The notes beneath the pieces are model-generated. The model ran no database searches, was not told the origin of the DNA, and saw only the letters and a list, made by a program, of their open reading frames with translations. 15,159 nucleotides of DNA from Frankiaceae bacterium (GTDB lineage Bacteria > Actinomycetota > Actinomycetes > JAFAQI01), in contig JAVEEE010000318.1 of NCBI GenBank assembly GCA_030840615.1, positions 1 through 15,159 of the forward strand. The letters run 5' to 3'. This document shows positions 1-6,966 of the stretch, piece by piece; the stretch's first letter is position 1, and the number at the start of each line of letters is the position of its first letter. The translations under genes and the position numbers were made by a program.

Positions 1-1115
1 ACCAGGCGGCGAGACCCGCTGTTGGCCTCCTCGAGAGCCGAGATCGTTCCGGTCAGCTCCTCGACCAAGCCCGCACGCGCCTCGAGCAACCCGCCCGAGA
101 GCGAGCCACGCACGTCTTCCAGCTTCGTTTCCGTCGACTCCTGGAATGCCTCGACGAATCCGCGCACCGACGCGACGCCGGCCGCTGCCGAGTCACGGTG
201 CTGCGCCATCCGGTCTTCGAGCGCCGCGAAGGACTCGTCCAACGTCGCGCGAAGTCCGTCGACAAGCTGCTCGACGTGGGCCCGCTCCGCGTCCCGGCCG
301 CTGCCCGCTGCGTCGGTGAGCGACGTCCCGAGCGTGCCCAGGTTGCGGTCGACGGCTTCCGCGAGGTCGATCAATGCCGAGCGGATGCTCTCGGCCCACT
401 CGCTCTGAGCCGCCGCCTGCTCGCTGAGGGTCGTGTCGGCGAGTGTCGCCAGCCGCTCCTCGACATGCGCGATCCGCTCGGTGGCGGCGCCGATGCTGTC
501 GCGGGTGAGCGACTCGAGGCGCTCGGCAAGCCCGTCGAGCGTGTCCTCGACAGCAGCCAACCGCTCCTCCAGCGCGGCGCGCGTCTCCTGCGACGCGGTC
601 TCGGCCGCGCGGCTCCCGGCCGACGCCGTGGTCAAGCCTGATGTCAAAGTCCGACGGAGGTCCGCGGCTGCCGTGTCGACTCTGGCCGCCAAGGTGTCCT
701 CGACCCGGCTCAACGTCGACTCGAGCTGGCTCGACCCACCCGGAAGGCCGTCGAGGGCGGTCCGCAGGACCGGCAGGACGCCCTTGACGTCGGCCAGGAT
801 GTCCGCGACGTCGTCGAGCTTGTCGGTCAGCTCGGTCTGCCGGCTGGCCACCTCGGTGGTCTCCGCCTTCGCGGCAGACAGCTCACCGGACAGTCGCCCC
901 ACGCTGGCGTCGACTCCCGCCCGCACGGAGCCGATGTCCGCCCGCAACGAGCCCAGGTCGGCGCGCAGCCCGCCGAGCTCGGCGCGCAACCCGGTCAGGG
1001 CCGCAGCAAGAACCGGCCCCTCGGGTCGTTCGGGCTCGTCATCGCCCGCTGCCGCCACGAGTTCTTCGATCCGCCGCAGCAGCGCGGGCTCCCGCGCATC
1101 GGTGTCCACCACCAT
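1..1115 (-). CDS. Long coiled-coil protein, function unknown (3' end beyond window)
   Basis: An open frame runs from the ATG at 1115 to the window edge without a stop: at least 371 codons, C-terminus missing. The protein is rich in Ala, Glu, Leu, Arg, Asp and Ser, with almost no aromatic residues or cysteine and no signal peptide or membrane segment, so it looks cytoplasmic. Residues 43-70 are four near-identical heptads (LRAELGG, LRADLGS, LRADIGS, VRAGVDA). From about 75 to 371 come long amphipathic stretches such as ALEERLAAVEDTLDGLAERL, typical of an extended coiled coil resembling apolipoprotein- or methyl-accepting-type helices. A purine stretch (AGGGG) lies only 2 bases before the ATG. 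GTG codons at 1112 and 1109 follow in frame, and 1109 would have better spacing. It starts 29 bp after the fbiC stop on the same strand, so co-transcription is likely. I recognise no named family; a scaffold or cytoskeleton-like role is only a guess. Confidence 0.8.
   Translation of the reverse strand, partial: MVVDTDAREPALLRRIEELVAAAGDDEPERPEGPVLAAALTGLRAELGGLRADLGSLRADIGSVRAGVDASVGRLSGELSAAKAETTEVASRQTELTDKLDDVADILADVKGVLPVLRTALDGLPGGSSQLESTLSRVEDTLAARVDTAAADLRRTLTSGLTTASAGSRAAETASQETRAALEERLAAVEDTLDGLAERLESLTRDSIGAATERIAHVEERLATLADTTLSEQAAAQSEWAESIRSALIDLAEAVDRNLGTLGTSLTDAAGSGRDAERAHVEQLVDGLRATLDESFAALEDRMAQHRDSAAAGVASVRGFVEAFQESTETKLEDVRGSLSGGLLEARAGLVEELTGTISALEEANSGSRRL
906..989 (-). 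repeat. Four tandem 21-bp units encoding a heptad repeat
   Basis: Within the coiled-coil gene, four consecutive 21-base units encode LRAELGG, LRADLGS, LRADIGS and VRAGVDA (residues 43-70). The period is exactly one heptad, with Leu/Val at the first position and Leu/Ile/Val at the fifth. The similarity at DNA level suggests recent tandem duplication of a coiled-coil heptad. Confidence 0.6.
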
Positions 1116-1144
1116 GGCCCCTATCGTCCGCTTCGTGGCGGACC

Positions 1145-3661
1145 TTACGCCCGCGGTGCGCTCGTCGCATGCACCTCGTCATAGAGGGTGGTCCGCTGCA
1201 CCGCCGGGCGACCTGCCGCCGCGGCGATGGCGGTGAGGTCCGCGACCGACTTCCTCGAGCCGTGGCTGCTTCCTGCCATGCGGCTGATCGTCTCTTCCAT
1301 GAGCGTTCCGCCGATGTCGTTGGCACCACCCCGCAGCATCAGCGCCGAACCCTCGACGCCGAGCTTGACCCACGAGCACTGGATGTTGTGGATCCGCCCG
1401 TGCAGCAGCAGCCGGGCCATCGCGTGCACCGCGCGGTTCTCCTGCACCGTCGGCCCTGGTCGGGCCAGCCCGGCGAGGTAGAGCGGTGCATTGAGGTGCA
1501 CGAACGGCAACGGCACGAACTCCGTGAATCCTCCGGTCTCCTCCTGGATCCTCGCGAGCAGCCGCAGATGTGCGACCCAATGCGCGGGGGTGTCGACGTG
1601 GCCGTACATCATCGTCGCGGTCGTCGGGATGCCCAGCCGGTGCGCCGTCGTGATGACCTCGACCCACGTTGCGGCGGGCAGCTTTCCTTTCGTGAGCAAC
1701 CAGCGCACGTCGTCGTCGAGAATCTCCGCCGCCGTGCCGGGAAGCGAGTCGACACCCGCCTCCTGGGCACGGACCAGCCAGTCGGCAATGGACAGTCCCG
1801 TACGAGCCGCGCCGTTGACCACTTCCATCGCGCTGAACGCATGCACGTGCAACGACGGCTGGCGGCGCTTCACTTCGCGCGCGATGTCGAAGTAGGCGGT
1901 ACCAGGCAGGTCCGGGTGGATGCCGCCCTGCATGCAGACCTCGGTCGCGCCGACGGCGAAGGCCTCATCGGCACGGTCGCCAACCTCGTCGAGCGACAGC
2001 GTGTAGGCGTCGGCATCCGTGCGCCGCTGTGCAAACGCGCAGAACCGGCAGCCGGTGTAACAGACATTGGTGAAGTTGATGTTGCGGTTGACGACGTAGG
2101 TCACGTCGTCACCGACGGTTTCCCGGCGTACGTCGTCCGCGAGCCGCGCGAGCGCATCGATCTCCGCCCCCGGCGCCGCCTCGAACAGCACGAGGGCGTC
2201 TGCGTCACTCATCGCCCGCGGGTCGCGCTCGGCATGACGCAGCGCGGTCGCGAACTCGGTGCCGATGCGTTGCGAAGGCAACGGCTGGGTGACGGCGCTG
2301 CCGCGGCTGCGGGCCGCGTCCTCGACGGTCAGCGCGTCCCAGTCACCGTAGGCGGCGTCGAAGTCGCTGCGCCGGTCGGTGTGCCGTCCCTCCGTGTCGA
2401 TCGCGACGTGGAGGTCGACACGGCCGGTGCTCGCGCCTTGCCAGCCGCCGTCCGGCTCCTGCCAGGAAAGACCGTGTGGCACGACGTCGGTGCGGGCGAG
2501 ACCGCGCTCGTCGCGCAGGGCGTCGACATGGGGGCGCAGCCGCGGGTCGAGCCACGGCTCCTCCAGATAAGGCGGATGGGCCGTCAACCGCTCGGTCAAG
2601 GTGAAGCCGCAGGCGGCAGTCCAGTCGGCCAGGTCGTCGAGATGCGGCCAAGGGCGCTCGGGGTTCACGTGGTCCGGGGTGACGGGCGACACCCCGCCGA
2701 AGTCGTCGACACCGGCGGCGACCAACCGCGCCACGTCGGCCGCCTCGACAAGGTTGGGCGGTGCCTGCACGCGCGCAGTGGGACCCAGCAGCACGCGACC
2801 AACAGCGATCGTCGCGACGTGATCGTCGATGTCTGCATCGGCCGAAGTGCGCATCGCGGTGTCGGGCTTGGCGCGAAAGTTCTGGATGAGCACTTCCTGC
2901 ACGTGGCGGTACTGCCGGGCCAGCGCCCGGATCGCGAACAACGACTCGACCCGGTCAGCTGGTGTCTCTCCGATGCCGACGAGGATCCCGGTGGTGAAGG
3001 CGATGTTGCTGCGGCCAGCGTCCTCGATGACCCGCAGCCGAACGGCAGGATCCTTGTCCGGACTCCCCCGGTGCGCCGGCACGTCGGCCGTCGTCTCCAG
3101 CATCATGCCCATCGACGGTGCCACCGGCTTGAGTCGCTGCAGCTCCTCCCACGACATGACGCCCGGGTTCAGATGCGGCAGCAGACCCGTCGCCTCGAGC
3201 ACCGCGACGGCTGCGGCGCGCACGTAGTCCAGCGTGCTGCCGTAACCCGCCTCCTCCAGCCAGCTCGCCGCCTGCGGCCACCGGGTCTCGGGACGGTCGC
3301 CGAGGGTGAACAAGGCCTCCTTGCAGCCCGTCACGGCACCGCGACGTGCGATGTCGACGACCTCGTCGATCGAGAGGTAGGGCGCAGGCACCTGGCCCGG
3401 CGTCGTCGCAAATGTGCAGTAGTGGCACCGGTCCCGGCACAGCCGGGTCAGCGGGATGAACACCTTGCGGCTGTAGGTGATCGTCGCCGGGCGACCTAAC
3501 GCCTCGAGCCCTGCGTCCCGGACGCGCCCCGCGATCGCGCACAGCTCCAGCAGGTCGTCGCCGCGCGCATGCAGGAGAATCTCGGCCTCGGTCCGGTCCA
3601 GCGACTTGCCGGCATCGGCGCGAGCCAAAGCGCGGCGCATCGCGCTGTCGCTCGGCTGCAT
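1145..3661 (-). CDS. fbiC: 7,8-didemethyl-8-hydroxy-5-deazariboflavin (FO) synthase, fused CofG-CofH
   Basis: A bifunctional radical-SAM enzyme. It joins tyrosine and 5-amino-6-ribitylamino-uracil to make FO, the deazaflavin chromophore of F420, in the cytoplasm. From the ATG at 3661 it has 838 residues, close to the usual length of about 850. Two [4Fe-4S]-binding CX3CX2C motifs are visible: CRDRCHYC (Cys75, 79, 82) in the N-terminal CofG-like half and CYTGCRFC (Cys534, 538, 541) in the C-terminal CofH-like half. The CofG half also has HLNPGVMSW, MGMMLETT, QNFRAKPDTAM and DDFGGVSPVTPDHVNPE; the CofH half has CMQGGIHPDLPG and MYGHVDT. The frame stays open upstream to 3736, with other ATGs at 3673, 3700 and 3736. 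I chose 3661 because it lies 7 residues before the conserved AMRRAL segment and 7 bases after a TATGGT hexamer (leaderless start), and it avoids overlap with fbiA. It is divergent from fbiA. Confidence 0.97.
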   Translation of the reverse strand: MQPSDSAMRRALARADAGKSLDRTEAEILLHARGDDLLELCAIAGRVRDAGLEALGRPATITYSRKVFIPLTRLCRDRCHYCTFATTPGQVPAPYLSIDEVVDIARRGAVTGCKEALFTLGDRPETRWPQAASWLEEAGYGSTLDYVRAAAVAVLEATGLLPHLNPGVMSWEELQRLKPVAPSMGMMLETTADVPAHRGSPDKDPAVRLRVIEDAGRSNIAFTTGILVGIGETPADRVESLFAIRALARQYRHVQEVLIQNFRAKPDTAMRTSADADIDDHVATIAVGRVLLGPTARVQAPPNLVEAADVARLVAAGVDDFGGVSPVTPDHVNPERPWPHLDDLADWTAACGFTLTERLTAHPPYLEEPWLDPRLRPHVDALRDERGLARTDVVPHGLSWQEPDGGWQGASTGRVDLHVAIDTEGRHTDRRSDFDAAYGDWDALTVEDAARSRGSAVTQPLPSQRIGTEFATALRHAERDPRAMSDADALVLFEAAPGAEIDALARLADDVRRETVGDDVTYVVNRNINFTNVCYTGCRFCAFAQRRTDADAYTLSLDEVGDRADEAFAVGATEVCMQGGIHPDLPGTAYFDIAREVKRRQPSLHVHAFSAMEVVNGAARTGLSIADWLVRAQEAGVDSLPGTAAEILDDDVRWLLTKGKLPAATWVEVITTAHRLGIPTTATMMYGHVDTPAHWVAHLRLLARIQEETGGFTEFVPLPFVHLNAPLYLAGLARPGPTVQENRAVHAMARLLLHGRIHNIQCSWVKLGVEGSALMLRGGANDIGGTLMEETISRMAGSSHGSRKSVADLTAIAAAAGRPAVQRTTLYDEVHATSAPRA

Positions 3662-3668
3662 GACAGCG

Positions 3669-3674
3669 ACCATA
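3669..3674 (-). promoter_or_regulatory. Candidate -10 element for leaderless fbiC transcript
   Basis: Read on the minus strand this is TATGGT, fitting the actinobacterial TANNNT pattern. It is followed by 7 bases (CGCTGTC) and then the fbiC ATG at 3661. Transcription starting about 7-8 bases after the hexamer would begin at or next to the start codon, giving a leaderless mRNA, which is common in Actinobacteria. No Shine-Dalgarno sequence is found before this ATG. No clear -35 element was seen. Inference from spacing only. Confidence 0.4.
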
Positions 3675-3698
3675 TGCGCCAGCTGCTCGGGTGCGACC

Positions 3699-4676
3699 AT
3701 GCAGGGCGTGCAGGTCACTGTCCTCGCCGGCGGCATCGGCGGCGCACGCTTCCTCCTGGGGCTGCGCTCACTCGGTCACGACATCACGGTCATCGGCAAC
3801 ACCGGTGACGACGTGACGATGTGGGGGCTGCGCATCTGCCCGGACCTCGACACGGTCATGTACACGCTCGGCGGTGGCATCTCAGCCGAGCGTGGCTGGG
3901 GCCGTGAGGACGAGACGTTCCGCCTCAAGGGCGAGCTCGCCGCCTACCGCGCGGCCGCCGACGACGACAGTGCGCCCTCGTGGTTCGGCCTCGGCGATCT
4001 CGACATCGCCACGCATGTGCTGCGTACGCAGTGGCTCCGGGAGGGCGTGACGCTGTCGGAGGTGACCCGACGACTCTGCGCGCGGTGGCAGCCAGGGGTG
4101 ACGTTGCTACCCGCCTGCGACGAGCCGGTCGAGACACACGTGACACTGGTCGACGGCCGCACCGTGCACTTCCAGGAGTGGTGGGTGCGCCTGCACGCCG
4201 GGGTCGCGGCCAAACGCATCGAGCTGACCGGTGCATCGGCAGCACACCCGGCACCTGGGGTGATCGAGGCGATCGACAGTGCCGACGTGGTGGTGCTCCC
4301 GCCGAGCAACCCGGTCGTCAGCATCGGCACGATCCTGTCGGTTCCCGGCATCGCCGACGCACTGCGACGAACGACGGCGCCCGTGGTCGGGCTGTCGCCG
4401 ATCATCGGCGACGCGCCGGTGCGCGGCATGGCCGACGCGTGTCTCGCGGCCATCGGTGTCGAGACGAGTGCCTACGCCGTGGCGATGCACTACGGCCGGC
4501 GACCGAGCGGTCTGCTCGACGGCTGGCTCGTCGACCAGACGGACAAGGAAGCGGCTGACCGGCTCACCGAGGAGGGACTGCCCGCGCGCGCGGTTCCGCT
4601 GCTGATGTCAGACGTCGACGCCTCCGCGGCGATGGCCCAGGCCGCACTCGACCTCGCCGAAGAGCTGCGCAGGTGA
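3699..4676 (+). CDS. fbiA: 2-phospho-L-lactate/enolpyruvyl transferase (F420-0 synthesis), CofD family
   Basis: Transfers the phospho-enolpyruvyl (or phospholactyl) group from its guanosine-diphosphate-activated donor, made by FbiD/CofC, to FO. This releases GMP and gives dehydro-F420-0 (or F420-0). With the ATG at 3699 it has 325 residues, near the usual 310-330. Family hallmarks: the glycine-rich nucleotide loop LAGGIGGARFLLG (9-21), IGNTGDDVTMWGL (32-44) followed by CPDLDTVMYTLGG, WFGLGDLDIATH (95-106), PPSNPVVSIGTIL (201-213) and GLSPIIGDAPVRGMAD (231-246). The frame is open upstream to 3477, but that part runs antisense to fbiC and is not conserved. A GTG at 3708 would give an N-terminus VQVTVLAGG, closer to the usual MKVTVLAGG, and is a real alternative. 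The stop overlaps the start of fbiB, so the two are translationally coupled. Confidence 0.96.
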   Translation: MQGVQVTVLAGGIGGARFLLGLRSLGHDITVIGNTGDDVTMWGLRICPDLDTVMYTLGGGISAERGWGREDETFRLKGELAAYRAAADDDSAPSWFGLGDLDIATHVLRTQWLREGVTLSEVTRRLCARWQPGVTLLPACDEPVETHVTLVDGRTVHFQEWWVRLHAGVAAKRIELTGASAAHPAPGVIEAIDSADVVVLPPSNPVVSIGTILSVPGIADALRRTTAPVVGLSPIIGDAPVRGMADACLAAIGVETSAYAVAMHYGRRPSGLLDGWLVDQTDKEAADRLTEEGLPARAVPLLMSDVDASAAMAQAALDLAEELRR

Positions 4677-5959
4677 CCCGACTCGAGATCTGGGGCCTGA
4701 CCGGCATCGGCGAAGTCGTCGAGGGCACCGACCTCGCAGCCGTCATCACCGAAGCCGAACCGGGGCTTCGCGACGGCGACATCGTCGTGGTGACGAGCAA
4801 GGTCGTCAGCAAGGCCGAGGGACGTGTCGTCACCTGTGACCGCGAGGCGGCGATCACCGCCGAGACGGTGCGCGTCGTCGCGAAGCGCGGCAGCACCGCG
4901 ATCGTCGAGACGCGGCACGGTTTCGTGCTCGCCGCCGCCGGCGTCGACGCGAGCAACGTCCCGGCCGGCACGGTCGCGCTGTTGCCCGAGGACCCGGACA
5001 GGTCCGCCGGTCGGATCCGCGCCGGGCTGCGTCGCCGGCTGGGCGTCACCGTCGCCGTGGTCGTGACCGACACCTTCGGCCGGCCGTGGCGCAACGGCCT
5101 GGTCGACGTGGCGATCGGTGCCGCCGGCATCAGCGCGCTCGACGACCACCGCGGTCGCGTCGACGCGCACGGTCACACGTTGGAGATGACGGTGACCGCC
5201 GTTGCCGACGAGATCGCCGCAGCCGGTGAGCTCGTGAAGAACAAGCTCGACGCCGTGCCTGTTGCCGTGGTGCGCGGGTTGACCTACGACGTCGACGCCG
5301 AGGGGCTGGGCGCGCGAACGCTCGTCCGGCCTGCCGACGAGGACATGTTCCGGCTCGGCACCGAGGAGGCGAAGCGTCAAGCCGTCCTCGACCGCCGTAC
5401 GGTTCGCCGTTTCACAGATGCCGTCGTCGATCGCAACAGTGTCGACCGCGCGTTCGCAGCCGCCGTGACGGCGCCGGCCCCGCATCACTCGACGCCATGG
5501 CGCTTCGTCGTCGTCGACGAGCGACGCAAGGAGCTGCTCGACGCGATGCTCGACGCATGGGTCGCGGACCTGCGCGCCGACGGTTTCACCGACGAGCAGG
5601 TGACCCGACGGATCGCGCGCGGAGACGTGCTCCGGACTGCACCGCTTCTCGTCGTACCGTGCCTCGTCACGTCCGGCGGTGCGCACGACTACCCGGACGA
5701 CAAGCGGTCAACGGCCGAGCGCGAGATGTTCCTGGTCGCCATGGGTGCCGGAGTCGAGAACTTCCTCGTCGCGCTCGCGTCCGAAGGACTCGGCAGTGCG
5801 TGGGTGTCGAGCACGATGTTCTGCAAGGACGTCGTGCGTTCGGTGCTCGAGCTGCCGGCCGACTGGGATCCGATGGGTGCGGTCGCCGTCGGTCATCCGG
5901 CCGGCGATCCCCCTGGCCGCCCTTCGCGTGAAGTCGCGGGTTTCGTCCTCGACCGCTAG
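4673..5959 (+). CDS. fbiB: F420:gamma-glutamyl ligase / dehydro-F420-0 reductase, two-domain FbiB
   Basis: Adds gamma-linked glutamates to F420-0 using GTP (N-terminal CofE domain) and, in Actinobacteria, reduces dehydro-F420-0 with FMN (C-terminal nitroreductase-fold domain). 428 residues against about 450 in mycobacteria. The CofE part covers residues 1 to about 230: WGLTGIGEV (7-15), DGDIVVVTSKVVSKAEGR (34-51), DTFGRPWRNGLVDVAIG (133-149), DDHRGRVDAHGHTLEMTVTA (157-176) and ELVKNKLDAVPVAVVRG (186-202). The nitroreductase part begins near 240 with RRTVRRFTDAVVD and continues through APHHSTPWRFVVV (269-281) and GAGVENFLVALASEGLGSAW. The start is GTG, and its GTGA overlaps the fbiA TGA, making a two-gene operon. 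Its TAG interlocks with the TAG of the convergent glycosylase gene. Confidence 0.97.
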   Translation: MTRLEIWGLTGIGEVVEGTDLAAVITEAEPGLRDGDIVVVTSKVVSKAEGRVVTCDREAAITAETVRVVAKRGSTAIVETRHGFVLAAAGVDASNVPAGTVALLPEDPDRSAGRIRAGLRRRLGVTVAVVVTDTFGRPWRNGLVDVAIGAAGISALDDHRGRVDAHGHTLEMTVTAVADEIAAAGELVKNKLDAVPVAVVRGLTYDVDAEGLGARTLVRPADEDMFRLGTEEAKRQAVLDRRTVRRFTDAVVDRNSVDRAFAAAVTAPAPHHSTPWRFVVVDERRKELLDAMLDAWVADLRADGFTDEQVTRRIARGDVLRTAPLLVVPCLVTSGGAHDYPDDKRSTAEREMFLVAMGAGVENFLVALASEGLGSAWVSSTMFCKDVVRSVLELPADWDPMGAVAVGHPAGDPPGRPSREVAGFVLDR

Positions 5960-6870
5960 ATCGGGCGAATGTCGCCGACCGGCATCCGCGGACCGAACGC
6001 CGGTTTGCGCACTCCCGACAGCTCGACGAGCCGCACCGCGCGGTGCCGGTGCCCGGGGTAGACCGCGAGCAGCTCGAGCATGCCCGCGTCGTCGACCGGA
6101 CGGCCGGTCAGTGCCCAGCCGACCAGCGCGGGGATGTGGAAGTCGCCGACGGAGACCGCGTCGGGGTCGCCCCAGGCCCGCTGCGCCACCTCCGCGGCGG
6201 TCCACTCGCCGACTCCGGGCACCGCGCGTAACCGTGTCAGCCGCTCGTCCCGCGGCAGTGCCAGCGACTGCTCGAGCCGGCCGGCGACCTCGGCGGCGGC
6301 GATGATCGTGCGCGCCCGGCCCGGATCGACGCCGGCCCGGTGCCAGTCCCACGACGGGATGCGTCGCCAGACGTCGGGCGACGGCACGACTCGCATGCCG
6401 CGGGGACCCGGCCCGGGTGCGGGCTCGCCGAAGCGGAGCAGCAGTTCGCGCCACGACCGGCGTGCTTCGATGCCCGTCACGCGCTGTTCGAGGACTGCAG
6501 GCACCAGCAGCTCGAAGACGAGTCCGGCGCTGTTCAACCGCAGATGTGGCTGCTGCCGCCAGACCACCTCGATCAGCGGGTGCTGCGGCACGAAACCACG
6601 CGGGTCGTCGTGGGCGCCGAGCAGCGCCGGCGCACCGGCGACCAGCCAGTCGGCACCCGGACCCCAGGCCTGGATCACGATGCGGCCGTCCGCCGCGGCC
6701 AGACGGACGGTTCCCGGACCGTCGGGAGTGCAGGCGGTGCGCCACCACGACGCGTCGTCGGCCTGGCGCTGGGTCGGGTCGCTCGTCCCCCGCTGGAACG
6801 GCGCGAGCAGCAGCCCGAGCGGGACGGGGACGTCGGGCTGCCAGACCGTCTCCGCCGTGGGTGCGCTCAT
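5956..6870 (-). CDS. DNA-3-methyladenine glycosylase II family (AlkA-like, HhH-GPD)
   Basis: Predicted to excise alkylated bases in base-excision repair. From the ATG at 6870 it has 304 residues. The N-terminal 110 residues form a divergent AlkA_N-like region. The HhH-GPD core follows, with LLVPAVLEQRVTGIEARRSW (about 121-140), in place of the usual ILGQQVS segment, then the helix-hairpin-helix LRAVPGVGEWTAAEVAQRAW (214-233). Next comes VGDFHIP, whose Asp243 is in the position of the catalytic aspartate. No C-terminal iron-sulphur cysteines are present, which argues against an endonuclease III type enzyme. A GTG at 6900 in frame would add ten residues. The ATG at 6870 has GAGGGG directly before it, too close for a normal ribosome site, so the start is uncertain. 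The gene lies between fbiB and a DUF3105 gene with no obvious functional tie to either. Exact substrate range cannot be told. Confidence 0.88.
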   Translation of the reverse strand: MSAPTAETVWQPDVPVPLGLLLAPFQRGTSDPTQRQADDASWWRTACTPDGPGTVRLAAADGRIVIQAWGPGADWLVAGAPALLGAHDDPRGFVPQHPLIEVVWRQQPHLRLNSAGLVFELLVPAVLEQRVTGIEARRSWRELLLRFGEPAPGPGPRGMRVVPSPDVWRRIPSWDWHRAGVDPGRARTIIAAAEVAGRLEQSLALPRDERLTRLRAVPGVGEWTAAEVAQRAWGDPDAVSVGDFHIPALVGWALTGRPVDDAGMLELLAVYPGHRHRAVRLVELSGVRKPAFGPRMPVGDIRPI

Positions 6871-6922
6871 CCCCTCGAGTGTGCCCCGGATGAGCCTCAC
6901 GCGTATTTTCAGCCGAGTTCCT

Positions 6923-6928
6923 TAGACT
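6923..6928 (+). promoter_or_regulatory. Candidate -10 element for the DUF3105 gene
   Basis: TAGACT fits TANNNT and sits in the only A/T-enriched patch of the 96-bp divergent gap between the glycosylase and the DUF3105 gene. A start about 7 bases downstream would give a leader of roughly 30 bases that includes the GGGAG ribosome site. No recognisable -35 hexamer. Weak evidence. Confidence 0.3.
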
Positions 6929-6953
6929 CTGCGCGTCCGCCACGGCCGCGACC

Positions 6954-6958
6954 CGGGA
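6954..6958 (+). promoter_or_regulatory. Ribosome binding site deciding the GTG start of the DUF3105 gene
   Basis: GGGAG lies 8 bases before the GTG at 6967. This supports starting there rather than further upstream in the same open frame, which extends back to 6340 opposite the glycosylase gene. Confidence 0.6.
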
Positions 6959-6966
6959 GTCCCTCG

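Noticed and set aside
433..1236. Plus-strand open frames over the first 1.2 kb
   Set aside because: Low-complexity Ser/Arg/Ala products. The minus frame from 1115 to the edge has coiled-coil character and third-position GC bias, so it is the gene.
1169..3499. A 776-codon open frame on the plus strand
   Set aside because: It lies wholly opposite fbiC. Its product is Arg/His/Gly-rich with no recognisable motif; open antisense frames of this size are common in GC-rich DNA.
3662..3736. Longer N-terminus for fbiC from the ATG at 3736 (25 extra residues)
   Set aside because: It would overlap fbiA by 38 bases. The extra residues are not typical of the family, and the AGGAGG upstream of 3736 is about 15 bases away and belongs to fbiA coding sequence.
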